NCBI RefSeq assembly: GCF_000186865.1
Contig: NW_008705565.1
Span: forward strand, 852,767-916,766
Length of the DNA stretch: 64,000 bases
Reading direction: 5' to 3'
Origin: Aureococcus anophagefferens
Taxonomy: Eukaryota; Sar; Pelagophyceae; Pelagomonadales; Pelagomonadaceae
In this document: one piece after another, positions 12,001-20,340 of the stretch
Numbering within the stretch: position 1 is the first letter of the stretch
Layout of the letters: each line of letters opens with the position of its first letter
The notes under the pieces: model-generated
Databases searched by the model: none
Told to the model about the DNA's origin: nothing
Seen by the model: only the letters and a program-made list of their open reading frames with translations
Made by a program: the position numbers and the translations under genes

Positions 12001-15000
12001 CGAGGCCTTCCGGGAGTTCGAAAGCAACGTCGTCGCGAGTAGCTACATCGGCCTCAGCATCCCGTCGGGCGGCTGCGGGGCGCTCAACGCGTCCGCGCAC
12101 CGCTGCTCCGTCGGCGCGATCGTCGACCGGCCGGAGCTGCGCCACTTCTTCGGCGCGGAGAACGGCTTCGGCGCGCTGCCCATCGAGGACTCGTGGCAGA
12201 TCGGGTCGCAGATGACGCAGCCGGGCCTCAACGACTTCCAGATGCACTCGTCGCTCGCCAAGGTCGCCGACTCCGTCTTCGTCGGCGTGCTGCTCGACGC
12301 GCAGCGCGACGGCTTGCTCGACTGCGGCGCGCGCACGGGCGTGTCCTACGCCTTCGAGGACTGGCAGGTGGCCTTCCGCGACTGGGCCTACAGCGGCCTC
12401 CAGCGCGGCGGCTACGGCGGCTCCGCGGGCAACCGCATCGCCTACGGCGAGTCCGCGGTGAGCGCCTGGCTCGAGGTCCAGCGGACGGCCTTCGTCGCCT
12501 TCGCGTCGCCCCTCGACGCGTGCGCGAACCGCACGGGCGTCGCCATCGCCAACGAGGCCGCCGCGGCGGGCCAGGGGCCGTGTGCAAATCAAATCTTCAA
12601 CCCGACTTCAATGTTCGCGTATTCGAATGTTTTGACACAAGCACTTCCGCTGTGCTTCGAGAACTCGATGAGAGCAATCGATCCGTCCAAGAATCAGCCG
12701 AATCGACTTCGATTTGACCGAGCTAGAGAATTTCAAAGTTTGGTCGGGACGTCCCAGCTCACTGGTTGATTTGCACACAGGCCAGGGGTCCGGCACCGCG
12801 GCCATGGCGCTCGGCAGCGCCATGTGCTACCCAGGGCAGGACAAGAGAGCGAAATTCCCAACTTCAAAGGCCGATCTCGGCCGTTTTCCACTCGTTGTGG
12901 CTGATTTTTGGACGAGCGATCATCTCTCGGAACGGTCTCGAAGCGCGGATGCATCGCCGCGGCGGCGCCCGCGCCTTTGAGCTGTGGGCGTCCGCCGCGC
13001 GCGGATCCGGGCATCGGCGGCTTCGAGTGCGGCCTGCCGTCCGCCGGCGGCACCGACGGCGCCTGGCTGCCCCGAGGCGCCGGCGCGGCCTGCCGTCCGC
13101 CGGCGGCACCGCTTTCTGGAACGCGCACGCGCGGCGCACTCACGTTGAAGCGACGTTGAATCTCTCTTGTCCTGCCCAGGTGCTACCAGTGCCTGACGTC
13201 GGACCTCGCCTTCGTCGACACGCCCCACGACGGCCGCCTGGCCTTCTCGCCGGGCGGCGGCGGCGTGAGCGGGCTCGAGATCGACGAGGAGTACGGCGCG
13301 TGCACGCTCTACGACGAGGATGGGACGCTCTACGACACCAACAACGGGGCGTTGTACAAGGCGGACTTCGACCAGGAGTGGCCGGAAGACGTCTTAGAGG
13401 ACTGCCAGGACTACGCCGCAAACTACGACGACGCGCCTGATATGTCGCGAAATCAGTGTCGGCGCATAGGTGCCTACGTAGGCGCCTACGAGGCTACGTA
13501 GCCTCGGCTCGAGCCTCTGGAGCCTACGTAGGCGCCGCTTTTGAGGGGCTACGTAGGCGCCTACGCGCCTACGTAGCCTCGACCGGAACCTACGGACCTA
13601 TGACCTACGCGCCCACGCAGGTCGAAATGTCCCTGGTTCGTGCGCGAGAACCCCTTTTTGTTACAGGCGGCCACCGAGGATTCGCATCGCGGCTACGCGA
13701 CGCACCAGAGCGTCCGAGACGACGTCTCGAGCGATCCTTGTGTGTCCATGTCGTCTGTCAGTTCGGACAGACACGTTTCGCGGTGCTCGAAGGACTTCGT
13801 GACGATCAAGTACACGGTGCCCAAGCGGATCACTTCTGGCTCCGAAGTCCTTTGGGCCCCCGTCGCGCTGAGCACCGTTCGCTTCGAGTCGATCTGCACA
13901 TCGATCTACTACGAAGACGACACGGTCGTGGCGCTGCACTCGAACTACGGCGTCGACTCGGAGGCGGGCCAGTTCGCGAGCCGCTGGCCGCAGCCGTTCA
14001 TGCACCAAGTGCCCAATCAAGGCCAATATCACCTAGACTGGACGGGCGACGTGACCGCGTTCAGCGAGGACGGCGACTACACTTTTCAGCTTTTCGGCAC
14101 GGAAGCCCACGATCCCGTCGGCGACGACGAGTACGCGGCGATCGTCCTCGCGCTGAGTCGTAGAAATAGCTGCTGATTCCCCCGAACCAAAGCTCGTAGG
14201 TCACTTTCAAGTTCCTCAAGCCCTGCAAATTGCTGTTCTACGTCGACGGAAGAAAGGTCGACGGCGGCGTACGGCGCACGGACATCGATTTCACGAGGGA
14301 TGTTGGGTTTTCGTATCATCACGCGACGTCAGCGGCCGCGTCTGGACACTCCCTCCAACTTTGGGGAATGGCTCGCCATGTTGAAGTTTAGCCACTTTAT
14401 GTTGAACTTCAACATAGAGCCGCCGCGCGGTCCTGTGTGCGAACCCGCGTGTCTGCAGGTCAAAGATTGCGGCGGTGGTCCTCAAGGGCTCGAAGGAGGT
14501 CCGCGTCGTCGCGCTCCAGGTCGTCCAAGTCACGCTGGGCATCGCCGTCGATTTCGATGAGTTCTTCTCCGACAACCTCATCGACCCCGCCGCGATCGAC
14601 GACGAGTTTGCGGACAGCGTTCCTCCGGACTACGACGCCGATTATGACCCAAATGGCGGCAACATCGTCAAGGAGGATCCCTTCATACGAAACATGGCGT
14701 CGGTCCTGATGATCGACCCCGCTCGGATGAAAGTTACGAACATTTGCCCCGGCAACCGACGTCGCCGCCTCGCGGCGGACGGCCGCGTGCTCGAAGATTC
14801 GCAGGAGCTCGAAGTCGAGTGGGAGCTGAGCGAAGAGGACTGGTGTACGGAGACCATCGACTGCCACAACGGAGTCTGCACGACGTCCACGGGAAATTGT
14901 AACTGCGACGACGGCTGGGCGGGCTCGTACTGTAACATAACGGCTGCGAACGCCACCGCGGCCGAGAACGCGACCGCCGCGGCGAACGCGGTCTCCAACG

Positions 15001-18000
15001 CGACGTCGCAGTACGACGGTCTGCTCGCGGCAACGGCTACGCTCGAACAAAAGGCCGCAGACGGTCAGCTCGATGCCGGCTACGAGGTCACCGGGATAGC
15101 GATCGTGAAGCCAGACGACGTCTGCGGCGTCCCCGGAGGGAATGGCACGTCGTGCCTCGACGACTGCGGCGTCGCCAACGGCGACGGCACCTCCTGTGTG
15201 TCGACTCCAAGTCCCACGGCGACGTTCGAAAGCGATTTCGAGGAGTGCGGTACGGCCAGTTCCTCTAAGGGCGCGTCCGAAAAGCAGGGCGTCTGGATCT
15301 ACTCGAGCGATATCGACCCCTCGAGCTCCGACGGCTTCGGCGGCACCTACACGCTCAGCTTCGCGGGCTCCACCACGGCTCCTTTGGCCGTCTTCGCGAC
15401 GGCCGCGGACATCGAGCTGGCCCTGACGTCCCTCGACTCCGTGCGCGACAGCGGCGTGACGGTCACGGGCCTGCTCACGGACGACGGCGTCTCGAACGCG
15501 TCGGCCGTGACGGGCCTCGCGACGCAGATCCGCTTCGGCGTCGAGTTCCCGGCGAGCATGGCGACGACGGAGGAGGTCCAGAACGTCGGCGACCTGCCCC
15601 TCCTCACGCTCAACACGTCCACGCTCAGCGGCGACGTCTCCAACGACGTCGTCACCGAGCACTGCGCCGGCGCGTACCGCGCGGGCTACGACTACGCGGA
15701 GCAGACCGTGACGCTGACGTCGTCGGGCGGCCTCGTCACGGACTGTGTGGAAATCAAATATTCAACCCGACTTCAATGTGAGCGTAATCGAACGGTTTGG
15801 ACCAGACTCTTCGGCTGCGCTTCAAGAACTCGACGAGAGCAATCGATTCGTCCAAAAATCAGCCGAATCGACTTCGATTTGACCGAGCTAGAGATTTCTA
15901 AAGTTTGGCCCCGACATCCCAGCTCACTGGTTGATTTCCACACAGGTCACGGACATGACCGGTTCGTTCGCGCTCAAACTCCTCGGCTCCGGCGACTGCG
16001 GCAACGGCACGTCCCTCGCCATCGCGCCGACGTCGACGCCCCTCGAGCTCGCCCGGGCCGTCGCCGGGGGCGTCGGCGCGGGCCTCTTCGGCGGCTCGCT
16101 GCCCGCGTCGCGCGTCGAGGCGTTCCTCACGGGCTCGAGCGAGACGTCGCGGACCTGGACCGTACGGCTCTACACGCTGTCCGGCGAGGACCTCACGGGC
16201 TGCTCGGACACGGGCGCCTTCGCCGCCTTCGAGCCCGTCCTAAGCCTCGGCGACGCGCAGGCGACGGTGGCCGTCTCCGTGGCGACCGCGGGCGTCGTGC
16301 CGTCGGACGCGATGCCCGTGGACCTCACGCTCGCCGTCGCGCAGGAGGGCGCCACGGAGGCGGCGACCGTCGAGGCCGCGGAGGCGTCGAGCCTGGGCTA
16401 CGTGAAGCCCCTCGTCGTCGTCTGCGGCGACGGCGCCTACATGACGGCCGAGGGCTGCGACGACGGCAACCGGATCTCCGGCGACGGCTGCGACGCCAAC
16501 TGCACCGTCGCGGCCGGGGCCGGAGGACGGGGTGATTCCTTTTCCGCGCGCGTTCGTCCGAAATCGCTGAGAGAGAGACGCGCCCGCTTTTCCGCGCGCT
16601 TTCGTCCGAAACCGCCCCGAGAGGGATGGGGCGATTCTTTTTCCGCGCGCGTTCGTCCGAGGTGATTCCATTTCCGCGCGCGTTCGTCCGAAACCGCCCC
16701 GAGAGGGATGGGGCGATTCCTTTTTCCGCGCGCGTTCGTCCGAAATCGCTCCGAGAGAGAGACGCGCCGTTTCGCACAAAACCTTAAAACCCCTCAGGTC
16801 GAGGCGGGCTTCGTCTGCACGAAGCCCGTGTCCTGGACCTCCGTCTGCACGCTGCCCCTCGACGCGACGATCCAGTTCCAAAACGGCGGCGCGTCCCACA
16901 AAGTCGCCGAGGGCAACTCCACCGTTTTCGTCGTCGAGCGCATCGGCGACAACGCGACGGCCTGCGACGTCGCCTACACGACGGTCGACTCCACCGCGAA
17001 GCACCTCGCGCGGCAGAACACGGAGTACTCGGGCGGCTCCGTCCCCGCGGCCGGCGACTACGCGTGGATGAACGGCACGCTGCATTTCGCCGTCGGCGAG
17101 CTGACGAAGACGTTAACGGTCGCGGCCTACGAGGACGGCACCTACGACGGCGTCGCCGACGAGGTCTTCCTGCTGCGCCTGACGTCGACGACCTGCGAGG
17201 GCGGCTTCGTCGACGACGCGGCGACGCTCGAGAGCTACGTCCACGTCAAGGACCACGACCTCGTGCCCTCGCCCGCGCCGTCCGTGCCGCCGACGAACGC
17301 GCCGACGACGGCCGCGCCGTCCGCGGCGCCGACGCTGAACCCGTCCATCGACTGCGCCTCGGGCGCGCGCTTCCGCCTCAAGGGCTTCGGCAACGTTACC
17401 TGGGAGATCCGCGGCGCGGGCGATTCGTCCGCGCTCGAGAGCGGCGCCCTCGAGCGGTCCGAGAACTTCATGGACTGGGTCTGCCTCGCCGACGCGTGCT
17501 ACGACGTCGCCGTGACGAGCACGGACGACGCGGACACGGCCTGGCGCTTCGACGATTCGTCGGGCACGTCCGCGGAGGCCGCGGGCGCCAAGACGATCCG
17601 CGCCTGCGTGCTGGGCGGCCTCCTCGAGGGCTTCCCGACCTCCGCGCCGACGGCGTCGCCCCAGCCGTCGGGCATCCCGACCCCCGCGCCGAGCACGAAG
17701 CCGTCGCCGGCAGCGTCCGACGACGGGAGCGCGCGTGTTTTTATCGCCGGGAAACCGTTCCTCCTAGGTCCCCGGAGCCGACGACGGCCGCGCCGTCCGC
17801 GGCGCCGCAGCCGCTGCCCACGGCGATGCCCCTGCCGCTCCCGTCGGCCCTCCCGACGCCGTCGCCGTCGCCGGACTGCGCGTCGTCCGAGGTCATGTTC
17901 CGCTACGACGCCGACGTCGCCGCGACGGGGTCCATCTACGACCGCGTCGGCGGCGCCGGCGCCGCGGACGCGGTCGTCGCGACCGTCGCGGGAAGGAACG

Positions 18001-20180
18001 GCTACGCGTGCCTCGCGGCGGACTGCTACCTCGTGACCCTCGCCGGATCGTCGGGCACCTGGACGCTCACGAGCGACGCGGAGCCCGCGGGCCTCGCCGT
18101 CGCCGTGCCCAAGAGCTCCTTCGCGTTCTGCACGCAGGCCGACGGGTCCTTCTACGGCATCCCCTCGGCGACGCCGACGATCAGCCCGAAGCCGTCGCCG
18201 GCGCCGACGGGCGTGCCCATCCCCGCGCCGTCGCCGCGGCCCACGACGGCGACGCCCACGGGCGTGCCCGCGCCCGCGCCTTCGGCCGCGCCGTCGCCGG
18301 CGCCGTCGCCCGCGCCGTCGCGCGTGCCGACGCCCTTCCCGTCCTTCGACGACTGCAACGTCGCCGACGGCTCCGGCGGCTGGGACCGGAGCGAACTCTT
18401 CCGCTACGACGCCGACAACGCCGGCGTGTCCTTCTCGCTGTACAACGCGACGAACGGAACCACCCCGGTGAAAGAGGTCGCCGGCGGCGTCCTGGAATCC
18501 AAGGGCCACGTCTGCCTCGGCGACGGCTGCTTCCTGCTCACGCTCGGCGCCTCCGGGTCCTTCTGGATCCGCTCGGCCGTCGACGACGGCTTCGTCGCCG
18601 TCGGGCCCGTCGCGGATCTGTATTTCTGCAACGAGGGCGGCGTCATCTCGCGGAACCCGACCGCGTCGCCGTCCATCTCCCTCCCGCCGACGCCCGCGCC
18701 GTCGGCGACGCCGACGACGGCCATCCCGACGACGGCGGCGCCGTCGACGGCGATCCCGAGCACCGCGGCGCCGTCCGCGCTCCTGCCGCCGACGATCGCG
18801 CCGACGACGACGGAGACCGCCGTCGTCGTCGCGTCGACCCTCGCCATGGCCTCGAGCGCCAACGCGTCGACGATCCTCGCGAGCGCGTCGCGCATCGCCG
18901 CGTTGGAGGCGGGCATCGCGGACTGCTCGGGCTACGTCCGCGGCGACAGCGTCGACGTCACGGCGGTGTCGGACGCGCGGCGCCGCGGCCGCGCGCTCCT
19001 CGCGTCGTCCTACGACCTCGCCGTCGACTTCGAGATGACGGTCATTGGCGCGGCCTACGGCTACGACGACGACCTCGACGCGCTCGTCGACGCCGTCACC
19101 GCGAATTTGACGGACCACGTCAATTCGGGCGCGCTCGACGCGGCCGTCGCCGACTACGCGGTCTCTTACGGCGTCGCCGACTTCGCCGTCGCCGCGCCGC
19201 CCCAGGTCGTGGCGACGACCTACGACGTCGTGTCCGTCCCGACGCCCGACTGGCTGACGCCGTCGCCGACGCTGCCGCCGACGCCGTCGCCGTCGACGAC
19301 GTTCGCGCCGACGCGGCCGCCGTCCGTGCCCTACCGGGGCAAGAAGGCCGCGGGCGCCGAGGCCGACGGCCGCTTCTGGCTCATCTTCTTATTGGCGGCC
19401 ATCGCCGTCGCCGCCGTCGCCTTCGGGTTCACCTACCTCTTCATGCACGTCATGCTTGAGCGGGGACTGAAGACGCGCGGCGCGCGGACGAAGAAGCCGA
19501 CGGCCCAGGGCACGGTCGTGCCCTACATGGTCAGCGACGGGCCGGCGACGCCCAAGACGCCCAAGGTCGTCGAGACCGAGGCCGCCCGGGAGAAGCGCGA
19601 CGCGCTCGCGGAGTCGCGCGGCGCGGCGCTCGGCCGTCTAGGGTCCGTGCGCGAGCTCCGCGTCGCGCCCGGCGGCGCGCCGCGGCGCGCGTCGGACCTC
19701 CCGGACGTGCCCGTGCCCACGTCCATCCTCCCGACCAGGGCCCAGTACGAGGCGACGCAGCACGCGATCGACGACCTCTCCGAGGACCAACTCGCGTCGC
19801 TGATCCTCAAGAAGCCGCCCGCCAAGCCCAAGCACGGCGACTTCGGCCTCACGGACGCGAACCAGCCCGTCCACCACCTCGCCGTCTCCAAGACGGACAG
19901 CGCCTGGGCCCGCAAGGCGCACCTCCCGCCGATCGAGAGCGCCGCGGCGCAGGACGAACCGCTGTCGCCCAAGCTCGAGATCCTCGGGTCGTCGCGCGCG
20001 GAGAAGGTGTCGCCGCGGCTCCGGCTCGCGCCCATCGACGACCGGGGCACGGAGGAGTCCAAGGGCCACCGCGGCGACGACGCCGACGACCCCGCGCCGC
20101 CGACGTACCAGCCCGCGCTCGGCCGCAACTTCTCCGCCAAGCGCGGCGACCTCGAGAGCGGGCGCGCACCGAAGAAGTAA
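1..20180 (+). CDS. giant fibrocystin-like (G8/beta-helix) single-pass membrane protein, 5' partial, many exons
   Basis: Predicted large type I surface protein. Exons read on the plus strand; the start lies before the window and the stop is at 20178-20180. Domains in order: ILEI/PANDER-like, IPT/TIG-like, G8 plus beta-helix, second G8 plus beta-helix, PA14-like, EGF-like, myxo-type cysteine repeat, Calx-beta, Pro/Thr/Ser-rich stalk, one hydrophobic helix (about 19375-19455) and a charged tail of about 240 residues. Two G8 modules with IPT and PA14 are the plan of animal PKHD1L1. Introns I could place by frame and homology: 208-566, 773-1030, 1516-6341, 6420-6467, 6645-6707, 7333-7385, 8284-8346, 8736-8776, 9498 or 9510 to 9585, 10655-10719, 12570-12780, 12824-13179, 13444-13620, 15735-15945, 16507-16797, 17703-17767. 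Others near 6881-6937, 7543-7595, 7985, 8133-8180, 8900, 14155-14200 and 14380-14455 are less certain. Function unknown; adhesion or carbohydrate binding is a guess. Two adjacent genes cannot be fully excluded. Confidence 0.75.
208..566 (+). mobile_element. introner family A, copy 1 (element 217-566)
   Basis: The element begins CAGGGCAGCAAAAGAGAG (217-234) and ends CTCTCTTTTGCTGCCCAG (549-566), near-perfect inverted termini of 18 bases. Removing 208-566 as a GC-AG intron joins FKLP to GSDGDW in frame. The flanking duplication is decayed: GCCCG is shared by 208-212 and 567-571. Inside, a GC-rich unit beginning CGGCCTGCCGTCCGCC occurs twice. It is highly similar along its length to the copy at 12832-13179. 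Confidence 0.85.
773..1030 (+). mobile_element. introner family B, copy 1 (element 781-1030)
   Basis: A perfect 8-bp target duplication, GTCCGACG, lies at 773-780 and 1031-1038. The element begins CAGTGTCGCAGG and ends CGCGCCCTCGCAG. It is full of CCTACGTAGGC palindromes that can fold back on themselves. Splicing from the GT of the left duplication to the terminal CAG restores KLSPTLTSLS. The intron length (258) is a multiple of three and has no stop, so a naive gene model would read through it and insert 86 false residues. Confidence 0.88.
2362..5431 (+). CDS. unrecognised protein nested in the 4.8-kb intron (two exons)
   Basis: No family recognised. Two open frames are probably joined by one short intron with a 3' splice site near 3438 (CTTAG before GTACGAG); its 5' site is unresolved (GT at 3303 and GC at 3333 or 3342 fit the frame). 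The first part is Ala/Gly-rich and low complexity up to about residue 190, then a folded segment (FEYDGDFDVFEKDSK). The second part is a long globular region of about 650 residues ending in a basic Lys/Pro/Thr tail. From about 3790 to 5200 base composition is clearly less GC-rich than the flanks and codon use less biased, suggesting a different origin. A short stretch, DWDQLCIRVQAKG, loosely recalls the D...xQxK core of PD-(D/E)XK nucleases, but this is weak. The start is chosen at the first ATG of the frame; an upstream exon is possible. Confidence 0.5.
5432..6340. repeat. three tandem units of about 170-190 bp within the large intron (5697-6220)
   Basis: Units begin near 5698, 5885 and 6056, each opening with GTGGAGCTT followed by GAGCGG motifs, then GCTCTCTGAGAGGCG or a close variant and CGACCTCGG/CGAGCTCGTCGG-like stretches. 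Units differ by many substitutions, so the array is old. Frames through it are open only because of high GC. The rest of the interval (5432-5690) holds a near-palindromic CTATTTATAG at about 5516 that reads as a TATA-like box on either strand, with no gene clearly served by it. Confidence 0.7.
8284..8346 (+). mobile_element. introner family E, copy 1 (element 8292-8346, 55 bp)
   Basis: The 8-bp flanks GCACAGCC (8284-8291) and GCACGGCC (8347-8354) match at 7 of 8. The element starts CAGCGTCCCGCGGCC, contains the imperfect palindrome GTGACGACTTTCGAGAAATC..., and ends GGCAG. As a GC-AG intron (63 bases) it removes a piece with no frame change. The palindromic core recurs at 9525, in reverse at about 27775-27815 and at about 43205. 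Confidence 0.7.
8736..8776 (+). mobile_element. shrunken introner family B, copy 3 (41-nt intron)
   Basis: The 3' end ACCTATGACCTACGCGCCCA then CGCAG (8752-8776) is near-identical to the 3' end of the family B copy at 13596-13620, but nearly all of the rest has been deleted. Read as a GC-AG intron it joins GASLG to GDIATSG and repairs an otherwise broken frame. The flanks share GCGG only. Confidence 0.75.
9498..9585 (+). mobile_element. introner family E, copy 2 (element 9506-9585, 80 bp)
   Basis: Flanks GAGCCGAC (9498-9505) and GCGCCGAC (9586-9593) match at 7 of 8. The element starts CAGCGTCTTGTGGCCGTGAC, holds the inverted pair GTGACGATTT ... AAATCGTCAC, and ends TTGGTAG. The mutated left flank now begins GA, and a GT at 9510 inside the element gives an in-frame 76-nt intron, so the 5' splice site may have moved from the duplication into the element. 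Either choice links DRADQ to the ADCAWNEY exon. Confidence 0.7.
9586..12569 (+). other. second G8 domain and beta-helix exons
   Basis: After an exon with a ricin-like look (ELWWCEEKDETGFQDWEW ... LLRNARTQLCAG, 10080-10200), the frame enters CRTCGTRMFKWTTGDSDLD and, past a 65-nt intron (10655-10719), GTIWDDWTVIIDGETPVVN and VDGGRVIMGNE. This is a second G8 domain, followed by beta-helix repeats (GNFSMFGAPVTTHRKLG, FCRNYV-like turns, YIGLSIPSGGCG) up to about 12560. The fold names are from family knowledge; the ricin-like call is tentative. Confidence 0.65.
12570..12780 (+). mobile_element. introner family C, copy 1 (element 12578-12780, 203 bp)
   Basis: Perfect 8-bp duplication GCCAGGGG at 12570-12577 and 12781-12788. 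Inverted ends: CCGTGTGCAAATCAA against TTGATTTGCACACAG. The body is much richer in A and T than the exons. Splicing GC (12570) to AG (12780) gives AAAGQGSGTAAMALG in frame, so this is a GC-AG intron made by the insertion. It is closely similar to the copy at 15743-15945, sharing the internal CGAATCGACTTCGATTTGAC. Confidence 0.9.
12824..13179 (+). mobile_element. introner family A, copy 2 (element 12832-13179, 348 bp)
   Basis: Textbook case. Perfect 8-bp duplication GTGCTACC at 12824-12831 and 13180-13187; ends CAGGGCAGGACAAGAGAG and CTCTCTTGTCCTGCCCAG. The GT of the left duplication is the donor and the terminal CAG of the element is the acceptor. Splicing yields GSAMCYQCLTSD without change. 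It sits only 43 bases after family C copy 1, leaving a 43-nt exon between two introners. Confidence 0.93.
13180..15734 (+). other. PA14-like and EGF-like exons
   Basis: The exon from 13180 begins CYQCLTSDLAFVDT. After introner B2 the frame reads YHLDWTGDVTAFSEDGDYTF then, across a short intron near 14155-14200, LLFYVDGRKV and HSLQLWG: the pattern of a PA14 beta-barrel (wet-surface WTG, YTF, LYVDG). From about 14840 comes CHNGVCTTSTGNCNCDDGW, an EGF-like motif with six cysteines, preceded by an acidic segment. The final part is Ser/Thr/Ala-rich. Confidence 0.55.
13444..13620 (+). mobile_element. introner family B, copy 2 (element 13454-13620, 167 bp)
   Basis: Begins CAGTGTCGGCGCATAGG and ends CGCGCCCACGCAG. 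Flanks GTCGCGAAAT (13444-13453) and GTCGAAAT (13621-13628) look like one duplication with a two-base change. Splicing joins PDM to SKCPWFVREN in frame. It shares with copy 1 the stretch beginning GCCTACGAGGCTACGTAGCC; it is shorter because it lacks the unique centre of copy 1. Confidence 0.82.
15735..15945 (+). mobile_element. introner family C, copy 2 (element 15743-15945, 203 bp)
   Basis: Perfect 8-bp duplication GTCACGGA at 15735-15742 and 15946-15953. Inverted ends CTGTGTGGAAATCAA and TTGATTTCCACACAG. GT in the left duplication and AG at the element end give SSGGLVTDMTGSF in frame and the required frame change (211 nt). Same length as copy 1. Confidence 0.92.
16507..16797 (+). mobile_element. 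introner family D (element 16515-16797, 283 bp) with internal tandem repeats
   Basis: Flanks GTCGCGGC (16507-16514) and GTCGAGGC (16798-16805) match at 7 of 8. The element ends ACCCCTCAG. The interior is made of imperfect repeats of about 55-60 bases, each with TTCCGCGCGCGTTCGTCCGA and CGAGAGGGATGGGGCGATTC or a close variant. Splicing GT-AG reconstitutes GDGCDANCTVEAGFVC, a known cysteine-repeat motif, which fixes the boundaries firmly. No other copy of this family is seen in the window, so family status is inferred from the duplication and acceptor. Confidence 0.72.
17703..17767 (+). mobile_element. introner family E-like (element 17711-17767, 57 bp)
   Basis: Flanks GTCGCCGG (17703-17710) and GTCCCCGG (17768-17775) match at 7 of 8. 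The element starts CAGCGTCCGACG and ends TCCTCCTAG. Splicing gives TKPSPEPTTAAPSA and supplies the frame change needed between the exons. Only the left end resembles other family E copies; the body differs, so it may be a diverged or separate short family. Confidence 0.6.
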
Positions 20181-20340
20181 GGGTCCTTTTTCTAGGAGGG
20201 CGCTGCTAGGCGAGCGTGCGGATAGACTCTGGAGGGCATGGTGACGGCATGTTGAACATGACGGCCGGATGTTGAGTCGGATCAGCACAGTCTGGTCGGC
20301 AATCTACGCGAGGGGCCTCGTGCGTGCTCGCAGCCACACC

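Larger units (their letters stand above)
15946..20180 (+). other. C-terminal exons: cysteine repeat, Calx-beta, PTS-rich stalk, membrane helix, tail
   Basis: CGDGAYMTAEGCDDGNRISG at about 16420 continues across introner D into DANCTVEAGFVCT, the signature of the myxo-type disulfide repeat (DUF4215-like). VAEGNSTVFVVERIG to DEVFLLRL (about 16905-17190) is Calx-beta-like. Then two or three modules of the form cysteine ... FRYDAD ... CL.ADC.. ... alternate with Pro/Thr/Ser-rich spacers made of APT/PSP repeats. A hydrophobic helix (WLIFLLAAIAVAAVAFGFTY) lies at about 19378-19437, with a basic, phosphorylatable tail ending GRAPKK. The tail is the presumed cytoplasmic side. Confidence 0.65.

Noticed and set aside
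10532..12592. Long open frame on the minus strand opposite the second G8 region
   Set aside because: Very GC-rich DNA with few stops gives long antisense frames. This one is Arg/Val/Ala-rich without motifs, whereas the plus strand encodes clear G8 and beta-helix sequence.
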